Positions 1 to 9,640 are shown, counted from the stretch's first letter. The stretch is DNA of 64,000 nucleotides from CBDIDH01 sp965277595 (GCA_965277595.1 CBDIDH010000001.1:124001-188000); one strand, 5' to 3'. The notes: generated by a model from the letters alone, not told the origin. Made by a program: numbers and translations.

Positions 1-222
1 GGCCGACATTACGTCGTTGTCTTCGACGCTGACGACCTGGATACCGGAGCTTTCCAGGAAGGCCGGAGGGGCGGACACGAGGTCCCAGACGGACATCGGG
101 AGGCGGACCTCATGGGGAGGGAACGGGGTGTTCGCTTCGAACGTGTCCGGGCCGGTCAGGTGGACGGAAGGTTCGACATCCAGTGTGATCCGTTTCGACG
201 GAATGACCATGATCTGTCGCAT
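1..222 (-). CDS. Hypothetical protein, N-terminal part (runs off the left edge)
   Basis: The minus-strand frame is open from an ATG at 222 to the window edge, giving 74 codons without a stop. A GGAG ribosome site sits about 9 nt upstream. The visible protein starts MRQIMVIPSKRITLDVEPSV and is a plain soluble-looking sequence with no motif I recognise. It is transcribed away from the M61 peptidase gene. Function unknown; only the start is visible. Confidence 0.6.
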   Translation of the reverse strand, partial: MRQIMVIPSKRITLDVEPSVHLTGPDTFEANTPFPPHEVRLPMSVWDLVSAPPAFLESSGIQVVSVEDNDVMSA

Positions 223-235
223 TGCGTCGGCTCCG

Positions 236-270
236 TAAAGGTGACGATGTGAACGACACCGCCACCTTTA
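236..270. promoter_or_regulatory. 8-bp inverted repeat upstream of the left-edge gene
   Basis: TAAAGGTG (236-243) and CACCTTTA (263-270) form a perfect inverted repeat in the leader of the minus-strand gene starting at 222. It could be an operator or a leader hairpin. The rest of 230-574, the gap before the peptidase gene, shows no convincing gene. Confidence 0.35.
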
Positions 271-574
271 TAGTGACGCAAAAGCCCCTGGGATTTACCT
301 CCGTTGACGATTTGGTGGGCGAAGGCGTCAGGTCAAACCCGCCCACTGGCCTTCCTCCCGCCTTCACGTCCGGGCTCCCTTCCGAGATGGCCGACCCGAC
401 TTCGGCCTTCCTCGTGGCCGAAGGAGGCCCGGATCATGGGCACGAAGTCGCTGGTCAGTCGTCTCGGAATCGACCGAGGCATAGTGACGACATGCCGTGA
501 ATCTGGTGCAATGGCAGCGCCTTCGGACGACCCACCCCATTGAAACGCCTCGCCGTTACACCCCTGAGGTGCTG

Positions 575-2419
575 ATGATCTTGCGACCCTTCGCCATCTT
601 CCTCCTCTTCGCAACGCCCGCCGCCTCCCTCGCCGCCGAGCCGGTCCGCTACTCGCTCCGCTTCCCCGCACCCCAGACGCACTACGTCGAGGTCGAGGCC
701 GACGTCCCCACCGACGGCCTTCCACAAGTTGAATTGATGATGCCCGTCTGGTCCCCCGGCTCCTACCTCGTCCGGGAGTACGCCCGCCACGTCGAGGCCC
801 TCGCCGCACGCACCCCCGACGGACGGGCGCTGTCGGTCGAGAAGTCCCGGAAGAACCGCTGGCGGGTCCATACTGATGGGGCGGCCCGTGTGGTCGTCAC
901 CTACCGGGTCTACGGCCGTGAGATGGGCGTCCAGACGAACTGGGTGGACCGTTCCTTCGCCCTGATCAACGGGGCGGCCACCTTCCTCACCCCCGTTGAA
1001 GGCGGCCCACGGTCCCACGAGGTCACACTGACTTTGCCCGCCGGCTGGCCCAGGAGCTTCTGCGGTTTGCCCGCAGCGCCCGACGGCTTGCCCCATCGGT
1101 ATGTCGCCCCCGACTACGATACGCTCGTCGATTCACCGATCTACGCCGGGGACCCGGCCGTCTACGAATTCGAGGTGGACGGCAAGCCGCATCACCTCGT
1201 CGTCGAGGGTGAGGGGGGCGTCTGGGACGGGCCAAAGGCCGCCAGGGACGTCGAAGCCGTCGTCCGGGCACAGCGGGCGTTCTGGGGGTCGCTCCCGTAC
1301 GACAGGTACGTCTTCTTCAACCTCTTGACGGAGACGGGCGGCGGCCTGGAGCACCGGAACTCGACGGTCCTGATGGCGAGCCGGTGGGCGACGAGGCGGC
1401 GGGCCGACTACCTCGGCTGGCTCCGGCTGGTCAGCCACGAGTTTTTCCACACCTGGAACGTCAAGCGGCTCCGGCCCGTGGAACTCGGCCCGTTCGACTA
1501 CGAGGCCGAGGCGGTCACGAAGAGCCTCTGGGTGGCCGAGGGCCTGACGAGCTACTACGGCGACCTGCTCGTACGCCGGGCCGGTCTCTGCACCGCCGAG
1601 GAATACTTCGCCGGGGACGTCCCCCCGACCGGCGGGGACGGCGACAAGCCGAAGGGGGACGTCGAGCGGCTCCAGGAGACGCCGGGGCGTGCGGTCCAGC
1701 CGTTGGAATCGGCCTCGGCCGACGCCTGGATCAAACACTACCGGAGGGACGAGAACACGCCCAACACCGCCGTCAGCTACTACACGAAGGGGGCGGTCGT
1801 CGGGTTCCTGCTCGATGCGGAAATCCGGCGGGCGACGAAGGGGGCCAGGAGCCTCGACGACGTGATGCGGCTGGCCTACGAACGCTACTCGGGCGAGAGA
1901 GGATACACGCCCGCTCAATTCCGGTCCCTGGCGAATGAGGTGGCCGGCACGGACCTTTCCGGGTTCTTCCGCCGGTCCCTGGAGACGACTGAGGAACTCG
2001 ATTACGGCGAGGCCCTCCGGTGGTACGGCCTGCGGTTCGCCGCCGCCGACGGTGACAAGGAAAGGGACAAGGAGAAGAAGCCACCGAAGGCGTGGCTGGG
2101 CCTGGAGACGAAGCCGGAGGGGGGCCGGCTGACGGTCTCGGTCGTGAAGCGGGGGACGCCCGGCTACGAGGCGGGCTTCAACGTCGGCGACGAGGTCCTG
2201 GCGGTGGGGGAGGACCGGGTGCTCGCCGAGCAGTGGTCGAAGCGGATGGAGCAGTACCGGCCGGACGAGCGGGCGTCGGTCCTGGTCGCCCGCCGTGGGC
2301 GGCTGCTCCGGCTTGAGGCGGTGTTCGGCCGGGAGCCGGCCCCGCAGTGGAAGCTGCAAACCGACCCGGCAGCGTCCGAGGAGCAGAGGACTCACCGGAG
2401 GGCCTGGCTTGGCGAATGA
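575..2419 (+). CDS. Secreted M61 family (glycyl aminopeptidase-like) metallopeptidase with C-terminal PDZ domain
   Basis: This 614-residue protein is an M61 peptidase, a zinc aminopeptidase family acting outside the cytoplasm. The start at 575 is chosen because a TGAGG ribosome site lies just upstream and a clean signal peptide follows (MILRPFAIFLLFATP, cleavage near ASLAA). An N-terminal beta domain typical of M61 precedes the catalytic part. The zinc motif HEFFH lies at residues 288-292 followed by TWNVKRLRP, and the third ligand is probably Glu322 in WVAEGLTSYYG. A PDZ domain covers roughly residues 500-590. Length and order match the family. It stands alone between divergent and convergent neighbours. 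Confidence 0.92.
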   Translation: MILRPFAIFLLFATPAASLAAEPVRYSLRFPAPQTHYVEVEADVPTDGLPQVELMMPVWSPGSYLVREYARHVEALAARTPDGRALSVEKSRKNRWRVHTDGAARVVVTYRVYGREMGVQTNWVDRSFALINGAATFLTPVEGGPRSHEVTLTLPAGWPRSFCGLPAAPDGLPHRYVAPDYDTLVDSPIYAGDPAVYEFEVDGKPHHLVVEGEGGVWDGPKAARDVEAVVRAQRAFWGSLPYDRYVFFNLLTETGGGLEHRNSTVLMASRWATRRRADYLGWLRLVSHEFFHTWNVKRLRPVELGPFDYEAEAVTKSLWVAEGLTSYYGDLLVRRAGLCTAEEYFAGDVPPTGGDGDKPKGDVERLQETPGRAVQPLESASADAWIKHYRRDENTPNTAVSYYTKGAVVGFLLDAEIRRATKGARSLDDVMRLAYERYSGERGYTPAQFRSLANEVAGTDLSGFFRRSLETTEELDYGEALRWYGLRFAAADGDKERDKEKKPPKAWLGLETKPEGGRLTVSVVKRGTPGYEAGFNVGDEVLAVGEDRVLAEQWSKRMEQYRPDERASVLVARRGRLLRLEAVFGREPAPQWKLQTDPAASEEQRTHRRAWLGE

Positions 2420-2484
2420 GCCGGGCCGAAGTAGCGACGGGCGGGCGGGCGGCGACAATTCGGCGTGCCGCCACCCCCGTTTCC

Positions 2485-4416
2485 TCACTCGCCCTTGACG
2501 ACGATCGTCTTCTCCTGGCCCGCCCGTCTCAGGACGAACTTCGCTTCCTTGCCGATCGTTGTGTTCGCCAGCCGGGTCGTCATGCTTTTGGCGTCCGTGA
2601 ACTTCTCGCCATCGATCGACACCAAGACGTCCTCGGCCTTCAGTCCGGCCGTGTCCGAGGCCCCTCCCTGGAACGCCGAGACGAGCTTCACGCCCGCCTT
2701 GTCGTTATCCAAGCTGATCCCGAACGAGGGGGGAATCTTCGCCTGTATGTCGAGGCGTCGGATTGAGATCGGTCCCTCACCATAGTAGGCGAGGTCAAGC
2801 GAATAGCGGTCATTCGAAAGGTTCTGGGAGATCGGGAGGTGGAACCCACTCTCCGTGAGATTCCCGCTTGCGAACGTCCGGTCGAGCAAGTTCATTTCTT
2901 TTGCTCTCTTCCCGTTGACCACGGGTATCCAGAAGAAGCCGGCATGGATCGAGTTCTTATCTTGAGGATCGGGATGGAGTCGCAGCCCGAAAACAGCCGG
3001 AGAGGTTTGATGGTTTAACTGGAGGATGAAGGTCCCCGGCTTCGGATCGTCGAACACGATGGAAACCTCAATCGGAGCCTTCAGAAGCCGGGGAAATCCG
3101 AGGACCGCCTTTTTGCCTTTCTGAGTCTCGACTTGAGTCGGGGTCATGATGAGCAGGCCCGCCGTCCGGTCGATCGACAAACCGGCTGGCCGAGAGGGGA
3201 TGACGCCGTTCAGGTGCCCGAAGTCGGCGGTGCTGCCGACCCCGCCGAACGAGTAAGCGATGCGGTGCAGGCCCGCTTCGGTCCTCCTGACAGCGGCGTT
3301 TGGAACTCCCATCAGCTTCACCGGCTCGCCTTCGATCTTTTCCTCCGTGTGGTTCTCCTCTCTGGCGTCCACCACAAGGCGGCAGTCGCCCTCCCCTGAC
3401 ATCGAAAACCGAATCCGAATGCCCTTCGGCGTCTCCCCGGCCGGCGGGGGCGAAGGTGTTGTCGCCTGCTGAGGAGCCGGCTCGATCGCAGCTTTCGGTG
3501 GTTCCGCCTTGACGGCCAGGATCTTCGGCCCCGTAGCCTTCCCGTAGTCGCCGTTCGCCAACCTGTTGTCGCTCCCGCCGTCATCCGCCCTTGCCAACGG
3601 GATGGCAGCCGGCACCCGATGGGGTTGGGGTTCTCGGCCTGGGGCGGGTGTGCCGCCGCCCCTCATCGTCAGCAGGCACCCGACGACGACACCCACGCCG
3701 AGCAGGCCGAGTCCGTACCCCACGCCCCTTGAAGGGGCCTTCGAGCGTGACCGCCCTCGTGACAGCGGTTTCGTGAGAGAGCCCGGCTTGTACCCGCTGA
3801 CCTCACCGAGGACTTCCGCCGCATCGTCGCCGCCGACCGCCGGGCGTGAGCGGTAAGACCGATCCACCGGCTTGCCGTCCGCAAACTGGTGCCTGTCATC
3901 GTCCAGGATCGCCCCACGAATCCTCCCGTCGGGACCGGGACTCGGGGCCTTCGCAGGGCTGGACTGGACCGCCGGGTCGTTCGCAAGCCGGGTCGGGTCG
4001 ATCCTGAACAGTTCCTCCTGATCCTCGGAGGCACCCTCGGCATCGCCGATCGACTGCCGGCATGAGGCCCGGATCGAGTAGGCGGCGGCGTTGTTCGGGT
4101 CGAGGAAGATGGCGTGCGTGGCGTCGGCGACCGCCTGGTCGAACTGGCACCGCTTCTTGTGGATCTCGGCCCGGACGACGTAGGGGGCGGGTCGCTCGGG
4201 GTCGAGGCGGATAGCGACGGCCAGGTCCGCCAAAGCCCGATCAGGTCGCTTCAACAGTCGCAAGGCTTCGGCCCGGACCAGATAGGCCACGGCGTCCTTG
4301 GGGGCGGCGGTGACGGCCTCCGTCGCCTTCTCCAACGCCCGGCCGAAGTCTTTTCGGCCCAGGCAGGCTTTGGCTTCCGAGAGCGGGTTTGTCGGTTGCT
4401 CGCCTGGTGTCGCCAT
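2485..4416 (-). CDS. Membrane protein with N-terminal TPR repeats and C-terminal PDZ domain
   Basis: The 643-residue protein begins with about three to four TPR repeats (residues ~10-135; signatures such as ALADLAVAIRLDPERPAPY). A single transmembrane helix follows around residues 235-255 (GLGLLGVGVVVGCLLTM), then a proline-rich linker and a beta-rich region. A PDZ domain occupies the last ~90 residues, with the core GLKAEDVLVSIDGEKF. TPRs would face the cytoplasm and the PDZ the outside. Such TPR-TM-PDZ proteins are common in planctomycetes, but their substrate is unknown. It converges on the M61 gene with a 65-bp gap. Confidence 0.75.
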   Translation of the reverse strand: MATPGEQPTNPLSEAKACLGRKDFGRALEKATEAVTAAPKDAVAYLVRAEALRLLKRPDRALADLAVAIRLDPERPAPYVVRAEIHKKRCQFDQAVADATHAIFLDPNNAAAYSIRASCRQSIGDAEGASEDQEELFRIDPTRLANDPAVQSSPAKAPSPGPDGRIRGAILDDDRHQFADGKPVDRSYRSRPAVGGDDAAEVLGEVSGYKPGSLTKPLSRGRSRSKAPSRGVGYGLGLLGVGVVVGCLLTMRGGGTPAPGREPQPHRVPAAIPLARADDGGSDNRLANGDYGKATGPKILAVKAEPPKAAIEPAPQQATTPSPPPAGETPKGIRIRFSMSGEGDCRLVVDAREENHTEEKIEGEPVKLMGVPNAAVRRTEAGLHRIAYSFGGVGSTADFGHLNGVIPSRPAGLSIDRTAGLLIMTPTQVETQKGKKAVLGFPRLLKAPIEVSIVFDDPKPGTFILQLNHQTSPAVFGLRLHPDPQDKNSIHAGFFWIPVVNGKRAKEMNLLDRTFASGNLTESGFHLPISQNLSNDRYSLDLAYYGEGPISIRRLDIQAKIPPSFGISLDNDKAGVKLVSAFQGGASDTAGLKAEDVLVSIDGEKFTDAKSMTTRLANTTIGKEAKFVLRRAGQEKTIVVKGE

Positions 4417-4533
4417 GATGACTTCGCCTTTGGTTCAGTGTTCTGCTCGGACTCGGAGACAACTTGACCCGAGACGGCCCGGTCCGGGCTGCTGGACGGC
4501 GGTCTCTTCCACGCCGACCGCAAGGCTTTTTCC

Positions 4534-6111
4534 TCAGTGGCCTTGCTCTCCATCGCTCACGGCGACCTCCCGAACTTCCAGCTTGCGAAAGCGAAAGGCT
4601 CCACCCTTCCAGCCGCCGAGGAACAGTTGATTCTCGTCCGGGACCTTCCAGCCCCCGACGATCGAGAGCCGGCGGGCGTCTCCTTTCCATTCAACGATTT
4701 CCTCGCCGTCGCAGGTGACGGAGACAACGCCCTTTCGTACCTTGCAAACGATCGTGGTCGGCTTGCCGTTTGTGAACCGCCAGCCCCGGCGGGTGGTCTC
4801 GTTGTCCTGGGAGACCTTGCCGTCGATCCGCTCCAGGCCGCTGACCCCGCCGCCCCAGCCGTCGAGCACGACCGTCGCCTGGTGGCCATCGACGACCAGG
4901 CCGATGATCAGGATCTCGGTGCCCCGGATCCGCTCGGCGACGACGGTCAGGTCGTACTCCTCGGGAGTCTTATACGGGACCTGGATGCGGGACCACTCCT
5001 TGTCCCCGGCGAACGTGAGCACTTTGCCGGTGTACTTCCAGTCGCCCTCGATCACGTCCCGCTTGGGGTCGATCTTCTGGAGGAGGTTGATGATTTTACC
5101 CCCGGCCGGTTGGACAACCTCGGGCTTCGGTGGTTCCTCAGTGACGGCCTTCTTGCGCCCTTCGAGAATCTCTTGCAAGTCAGGTGAGGCATGCAGGTAG
5201 GCCGGGGACTTCATCGCCCGTCCCCAGGCATCGGCGATGGGTTTCGGGAGGCGGTCGAAGGCCGTATTGTGGAAGGCCCGATCGACCGGCGGCTCACGCC
5301 AGTTGTTGTAGCAGATCACCTTCACGCCCAGGGCAGAGGCATACTTCAGGAAGGGGCCATGCCAGTCCGAGAAGGAGCGGGCTTTGCCGTTGAGCGGGCC
5401 GCTCTCGGCGATCATCACCGGCTTGCGGTGCTTGTGGGCCAGCCGTGAGATTTCACTGACGTGGGGCACGTCTTTCTCGAACCAGTAGAACGAGAACGCC
5501 ACCCAGTCCACAGCGTCGTCGCCGGGGTAATAGGATGCCCACCGGGGATTACCTGCGTTCCCGATGAAGTGGACGACGTAAGCGACGTTCGTGACGCCCA
5601 GTCCCTCCCACATGCGACGGATCTTCCTGTAGACAGCGACGAACTGCTGGGGCGTGTACCCATTGTTGCCGGGGTGGTCGCACTCCGTTCCGATGGTCAC
5701 GAGGAGCGGATGCCCCCAAATCTTGAAGGCTTCGCCGATTTTCTTAATCTCGGGGTCTTTCTTGCCTTCTAGGTACGGCTTCAGGGAGCCGCCCGTGTTC
5801 GAGACGAGGTTGAAGTTGACGTGGAGGACGCCGTTCTCGCCCACGTTCTCCTTGGCGTTGTGCCAGAAGAACGTCGTGTCGCCGTTGAACTCGTACCAGA
5901 AGACGCCGCCGGCCGGGGTGTCCCCGGTCAGGCGGGTGTACGATTTGAAGTTATCGCTCCAGTCGCAACCGATGAGGACCATCGTCTTGCCGTGCGGGGG
6001 CTCAAACTTGCCTCGGGCCTGCCTCTGATCCGCCTTGGTCAGACCAGCTATCACCAGGATCAAGACAAAGGCAACCACCAATCGGAGCAAGGTTCGGCCT
6101 TTCCCAGTCAT
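4534..6111 (-). CDS. Secreted GH26-like glycoside hydrolase with C-terminal LamG/DUF1080-like domain
   Basis: The frame allows a start further upstream, but the ATG at 6111 has a GGGAG site 10 nt upstream and begins a signal peptide or anchor (GKGRTLLRLVVAFVLILVIAG). The mature part resembles a TIM-barrel glycosidase of the GH26 (mannanase-like) kind. It carries VLIGCDWSDNF near the start, GTECDHPGNNGYTPQQF as the likely acid/base region, and PVMIAESGPLNG as the likely nucleophile strand. The last ~190 residues look like a beta-sandwich of the DUF1080/LamG type. The likely role is extracellular polysaccharide degradation. Family assignment is from motif recall; the exact substrate is not determined. 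Confidence 0.7.
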   Translation of the reverse strand: MTGKGRTLLRLVVAFVLILVIAGLTKADQRQARGKFEPPHGKTMVLIGCDWSDNFKSYTRLTGDTPAGGVFWYEFNGDTTFFWHNAKENVGENGVLHVNFNLVSNTGGSLKPYLEGKKDPEIKKIGEAFKIWGHPLLVTIGTECDHPGNNGYTPQQFVAVYRKIRRMWEGLGVTNVAYVVHFIGNAGNPRWASYYPGDDAVDWVAFSFYWFEKDVPHVSEISRLAHKHRKPVMIAESGPLNGKARSFSDWHGPFLKYASALGVKVICYNNWREPPVDRAFHNTAFDRLPKPIADAWGRAMKSPAYLHASPDLQEILEGRKKAVTEEPPKPEVVQPAGGKIINLLQKIDPKRDVIEGDWKYTGKVLTFAGDKEWSRIQVPYKTPEEYDLTVVAERIRGTEILIIGLVVDGHQATVVLDGWGGGVSGLERIDGKVSQDNETTRRGWRFTNGKPTTIVCKVRKGVVSVTCDGEEIVEWKGDARRLSIVGGWKVPDENQLFLGGWKGGAFRFRKLEVREVAVSDGEQGH

Positions 6112-6425
6112 AACGGACAAACTCCCGAGTTCAGAGGACGCTCCGGGGCGAGTCGGGTCGAGAACATCTTGAAAGCAGGTAGTGGTTTGTTTTCGTCTCA
6201 CCTCCTGGGGATTCGGCATTGGGGGGTGCTGTCCCCGGCCACGACGGGAAACGCCCCTCTGGCCACACAGTCTGCACTTGGGACAGGAGCCTTTCCGAGC
6301 CCGAGGATAGCGATCACGGACGGGGAAATCGTAGAGGCCGGGGCTCCCGAATTGTGGAGTAACGACTTTACCACCTGCCTGCGTTTCGAACGCCCGGTGG
6401 AACGTCTCTACTGGCGTGAGCCCGG

Positions 6426-7862
6426 TCAGAACACCCTATATTCCTCGCTGCTGAGTTCCTTCCACTCGTGCGAGCACGTCCCGCACCGGAAGGTCGTCTC
6501 CCAGTCGTCCTGCCGTATGACGAATCGCTCGGAGCGAACAGTCTGCCCGACGAAATTACCGTACCTATCCGCCTGCCCGTCGTAGTGTTTGATGGTATCG
6601 GCCGTATCGTGTGATCGCACTTTCTCCTTGAGGATCTGGTCTTTTCGATCGCCGTAGCAGGAAGGGCAGACCCCACGCAGAGTCTCCCTCTGGCTGGACA
6701 TCTGCTGCCACCCGTGGCTGCATTTCTTGCAACGTAGCTTGCTCAGATAACTGGTTTTGACTTTGACCGTAACCTGTCCGTGGAAGAAGTGCTCGTTGTC
6801 TCCGCCCCCGATGACCCTGAAAGTCGTGTCATGGACCTCTCGATTCTCCGTTTTTGCCGAAGCGTCCTCATAACAATTGGGGCAGGCCCCACGTACAGTT
6901 TTTGTCTCGCTGGATACCTGCTGCCACCTGTGGCCGCAAACCTTGCACTTTGATTTTTTGGCAGAAGTGATGATTCTTTCGACTACTGGTTCTCCCTGGA
7001 AGACGTTCTCGACCTGTTCAGGCCCGACGAGTCTGGATTTCGTGCCGAGGATCTCCAGGCCATCCGATTCCGCCGCTAAGCCTGCCTTGCAGTTCGGGCA
7101 TCTGCCGATCGGGATGGCGGACTTGATCATCCCGAAGAGGCTACGGCCTTCGGAAGGGGTCGCCGGATTAGTCATCTGTTTCAAGGATGCGAGCTTTGAA
7201 CTCAGCGAAACGATTCTTTCCATTGTCGCCTTGTGCCGCAGCCGTAGGGCTTCGAGATCGACGTCCAGTTTCCCGGCCTGTGCAGTCATTTCCCTCTTGT
7301 AATCTTCCGGCCGTCCTAGGCTCTTCTTGGCCCATTCATCATATTTTACTATTACATAAACAAGGTAAAGTCCGCAGGTGATTAAAGTCACAAACAAACA
7401 AACAATCACTCCAACTACGACGTCAAGACCTTTGCCTCCGGTTGCAGCGTCCCTTTCGCCGCCTCTCGGCTCGTACTCCCTGACCCCGGATTCAAAAAAC
7501 CTCTCGGCCCAGTCGATTCTCGTCGTGGCGGACTCCAGCCTCAAGCTGAGAAGTTTCGTGATTTCCTCCTCAGTCTTCTTCCGCTCCTGCTCTGCCTCCT
7601 TCAAGTCGCCTTCGGCCTGGGCGATCGGGGCCTTGGTGCCCATCGAACCCATCCCGACGGCGGACACGCCCTGATCCGAGGCGGGAGACCCCGTCATATT
7701 TTTCGGCCACGAGGTCAGGGGGACCGCCTTCGCCTGTCCGCAGACGAGGCATGAAGATTCTCCGGGCACGAGCGGACCGCCGCAACCGAGACAGACGCCC
7801 TGATTGGTGATCGGCCCCTCAAAATCTTGACGTTCCCCGGCGTTATCCCGCTCGTCGCTCAT
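6426..7862 (-). CDS. Zinc-ribbon membrane protein with tandem zinc fingers
   Basis: I place the start at 7862, where AGGAG lies 7 nt upstream. The upstream extension has no site and overlaps the regulator promoter. The 478-residue protein has an N-terminal zinc ribbon (CLGCGG...CLVCGQ, ~22-40), a charged coiled-coil stretch, one or two membrane helices (VVVGVIVCLFVTLITCGLYL) and a second coiled coil. Its C-terminal half holds a CPNC knuckle and three related units of the form CxxCxHxWQQ(V/M)SS...GxCPxCY, the last truncated. This suggests a nucleic-acid or protein-binding module on the cytoplasmic side. It is divergent from the XRE regulator at 8053, sharing its promoter region. Function unknown. 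Confidence 0.75.
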   Translation of the reverse strand: MSDERDNAGERQDFEGPITNQGVCLGCGGPLVPGESSCLVCGQAKAVPLTSWPKNMTGSPASDQGVSAVGMGSMGTKAPIAQAEGDLKEAEQERKKTEEEITKLLSLRLESATTRIDWAERFFESGVREYEPRGGERDAATGGKGLDVVVGVIVCLFVTLITCGLYLVYVIVKYDEWAKKSLGRPEDYKREMTAQAGKLDVDLEALRLRHKATMERIVSLSSKLASLKQMTNPATPSEGRSLFGMIKSAIPIGRCPNCKAGLAAESDGLEILGTKSRLVGPEQVENVFQGEPVVERIITSAKKSKCKVCGHRWQQVSSETKTVRGACPNCYEDASAKTENREVHDTTFRVIGGGDNEHFFHGQVTVKVKTSYLSKLRCKKCSHGWQQMSSQRETLRGVCPSCYGDRKDQILKEKVRSHDTADTIKHYDGQADRYGNFVGQTVRSERFVIRQDDWETTFRCGTCSHEWKELSSEEYRVF

Positions 7863-7962
7863 GTCGTGGCTCCTGCGTGCTGACAAGGGCCACTTCGCCC
7901 GGCAGTCACGTTCGTTGATGCGGCGAGCCGTCCCCGTCGCAACGGCCGTCACCCCCGGAACC

Positions 7963-8007
7963 ACTTTAGTCTCACAATATGCGGTGTCAATACTTACGAT
8001 CGTAAGT
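7963..8007. promoter_or_regulatory. Divergent promoter with 16-bp perfect palindrome, probable XRE operator
   Basis: ACTTACGATCGTAAGT at 7992-8007 is a perfect 16-bp palindrome. On the minus strand it abuts a TTGACA -35 hexamer (7985-7990), spaced 16 nt from a weak TAAAGT -10 hexamer (7963-7968) that points at the zinc-ribbon gene. The site lies 45 bp upstream of the XRE regulator start. Its position suggests autoregulation and control of the divergent gene. Confidence 0.6.
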
Positions 8008-8052
8008 CGTGGCCGGTCCCCCGCCGAGGCGATCCCAGTGGCGGGGGGACTG

Positions 8053-8439
8053 ATGGCGAAGAAGACGGTCAAGAAGGAGATCGAGCACGCCCGGATCGTG
8101 CTCCGGTTCGGGGCACGCCTCCGGGAGCTTCGTAATTCTCGGGGCATGACTCAGGCTGAGCTTGCCCACAAGGCGAACGTCACGGCGAGCTACGTGTGGC
8201 GGCTGGAGAGCGGCGGGGCGGCACCGGGGATCGACCTCGTGGACCGTCTGGCGGTCGCCCTGGGGACCACGGCAGCCGACCTCCTGCCGGTGGAGGAACC
8301 GCCGGACAACTTGCCTGTACTCCGAGAGCAGGCCCGGAAGCTGTTCGAGACGCTCATCAGCGAGGGCGACCGGGAGACGCTGCTCTTGCTCAATCCTTTG
8401 ATGGCCCGCCTGCTGGAATCGCCGACACGGCGGCGGTGA
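8053..8439 (+). CDS. XRE-family helix-turn-helix transcriptional regulator
   Basis: The ATG at 8053 follows GGGGGAC. The 128-residue product MAKKTVKKEIEHAR... has a classic Cro/CI-type HTH at residues ~20-75 (LRELRNSRGMTQAELAHKAN, then VTASYVWRLESGGAAPGIDL) and a short C-terminal helix region. The frame could extend to 7861, but that extension would cover the palindromic operator. It probably binds the palindrome at 7992-8007. Confidence 0.88.
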   Translation: MAKKTVKKEIEHARIVLRFGARLRELRNSRGMTQAELAHKANVTASYVWRLESGGAAPGIDLVDRLAVALGTTAADLLPVEEPPDNLPVLREQARKLFETLISEGDRETLLLLNPLMARLLESPTRRR

Positions 8440-8666
8440 TCTCCGAAATTCAAACCGCCGGACGTGGGAATTGGGCGGCTTGAGGACACGGAAGCGACGG
8501 GGTGGGTATCCGGCATACTCGCCCCGGCGGCGTCTCCGTGACGGGGTTGCTTGCGGACGATCTCCCCGGCGGCGATGATGGTCGGCATCGAAGCCACAGT
8601 CTCGCCGGGCGAAGAGTGATCCGGCCTCTTATCGCCGTAAGCTTCCGACGTGAAGGACGACCCGTC

Positions 8667-9347
8667 ATGACTTGGTGGACCGGGGACGGCCACGTCACTC
8701 TGCCGAAGCCCGTGATCGCCCTCATGGCCGAGGCGGCGATGGCGCTGCGGGAGGAAATCGTCGAGGAGATCACCTACGACGACCCCGACCTGCACCCGGA
8801 TGTTGGCGTCCCCGTATTCGACTCGCTTGACCCCAAGACCCAGGTCTTCGCCCTCGTCTACGTGCTCCGGCACCTGTCCGACCCGGACCTACCCTCGCCC
8901 GTCCTGTACGCCTGGAACGAGGGGACGGCCTGGGCCATGTTCGAGAAGGCCGGGCACGAGTTGGGGATGGAGTTCGAGTTCGAGACGAACCCGGACGTCG
9001 AGGACGACCTCAAGTTCCGCTTCCGCCGCTTGATCCGGGAGGCCCTCAAGGCGGTCGATCCTGCGGCCGAAAGCCCGCCGGTCCGCAGTCAGGACCTCGA
9101 CGCCTGGAAGGGCTGCCTGGACGAGATCGCCGAGCACCTGTTGTGGGACCGGGATTTCCTGGAGGAGAAATCGTTCGCCGACCTCGATCCCGCTCAGGCC
9201 GAGTTCTTCAAGAAGCGAGCCAGGATTGAAGAGGGTTACTTCTCCACCCCGCCACCCCTGGTGCGGGAGGAGGATTACCGGGACGCCGACCGCTACCTTC
9301 GCCGGGCCGCAGGCTGCCCGGAACTCCTCGACCCCTGGGAGCGATGA
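8667..9347 (+). CDS. Hypothetical acidic protein with a second, broken copy at 53.5 kb
   Basis: The ATG at 8667 has AAGGA upstream. The product is 226 residues, acidic, and has no domain I recognise. The C-terminal ~70 residues (QDLDAWKGCLDEIAEH... to YFSTPPPLVREEDYRDADRY) are clearly related to a fragment at 53530-53775, so the family has at least two copies in the region. The N-terminal part reads as helical. Function unknown. Confidence 0.75.
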   Translation: MTWWTGDGHVTLPKPVIALMAEAAMALREEIVEEITYDDPDLHPDVGVPVFDSLDPKTQVFALVYVLRHLSDPDLPSPVLYAWNEGTAWAMFEKAGHELGMEFEFETNPDVEDDLKFRFRRLIREALKAVDPAAESPPVRSQDLDAWKGCLDEIAEHLLWDRDFLEEKSFADLDPAQAEFFKKRARIEEGYFSTPPPLVREEDYRDADRYLRRAAGCPELLDPWER

Positions 9348-9475
9348 GCGGGGACTGGCAGTTCATCCACGAAGTCGCCACCAGGGATGACCTCGTAATT
9401 GATTGCTGCGGGCGGCTGGGGGCCTGATGAGGCTCGGCAAGAGGGCTGTTCAAGTTCGCCAAGCGGACGCCGCAG

Positions 9476-9640
9476 ATGACGGCCAGGCAGACGCCGACGC
9501 CCGAGATCAAGCCGCCCCAAGCCCCCAAGAGCGAGGGATCGCTAGACCAGCTTCACCGGAGCGTCGGCGAACTCGACAGGATGGGGGTCGGGCTCCTACC
9601 GTCAAAAAGGGAAGACCTCAAGCGGCTGATCGACAAGTAG
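9476..9640 (+). CDS. Possible small protein (54 aa)
   Basis: A frame ending at TAG 9638-9640 encodes a proline-rich start (TARQTPTPEIKPPQAPKSEG) and an amphipathic end (LDQLHRSVGELDRMGVGLL, then KREDLKRLIDK). That end looks like real protein. No good ribosome site is visible and a stop lies just upstream of the frame, so it may be a remnant. Nothing else in 9348-9779 is convincing. Confidence 0.25.
   Translation: MTARQTPTPEIKPPQAPKSEGSLDQLHRSVGELDRMGVGLLPSKREDLKRLIDK

Noticed and set aside
1133..2488. Long 451-codon antisense frame across the M61 peptidase gene
   Set aside because: It is a high-GC shadow: proline/arginine-rich, no ribosome site, and fully explained by the intact M61 gene on the other strand.
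9208..9528. Minus-strand frame with a hydrophobic start (GAWGGLISGVGVCLAVICGV)
   Set aside because: The later part is non-protein-like and overlaps the 8.7 kb gene in antisense; no ribosome site.
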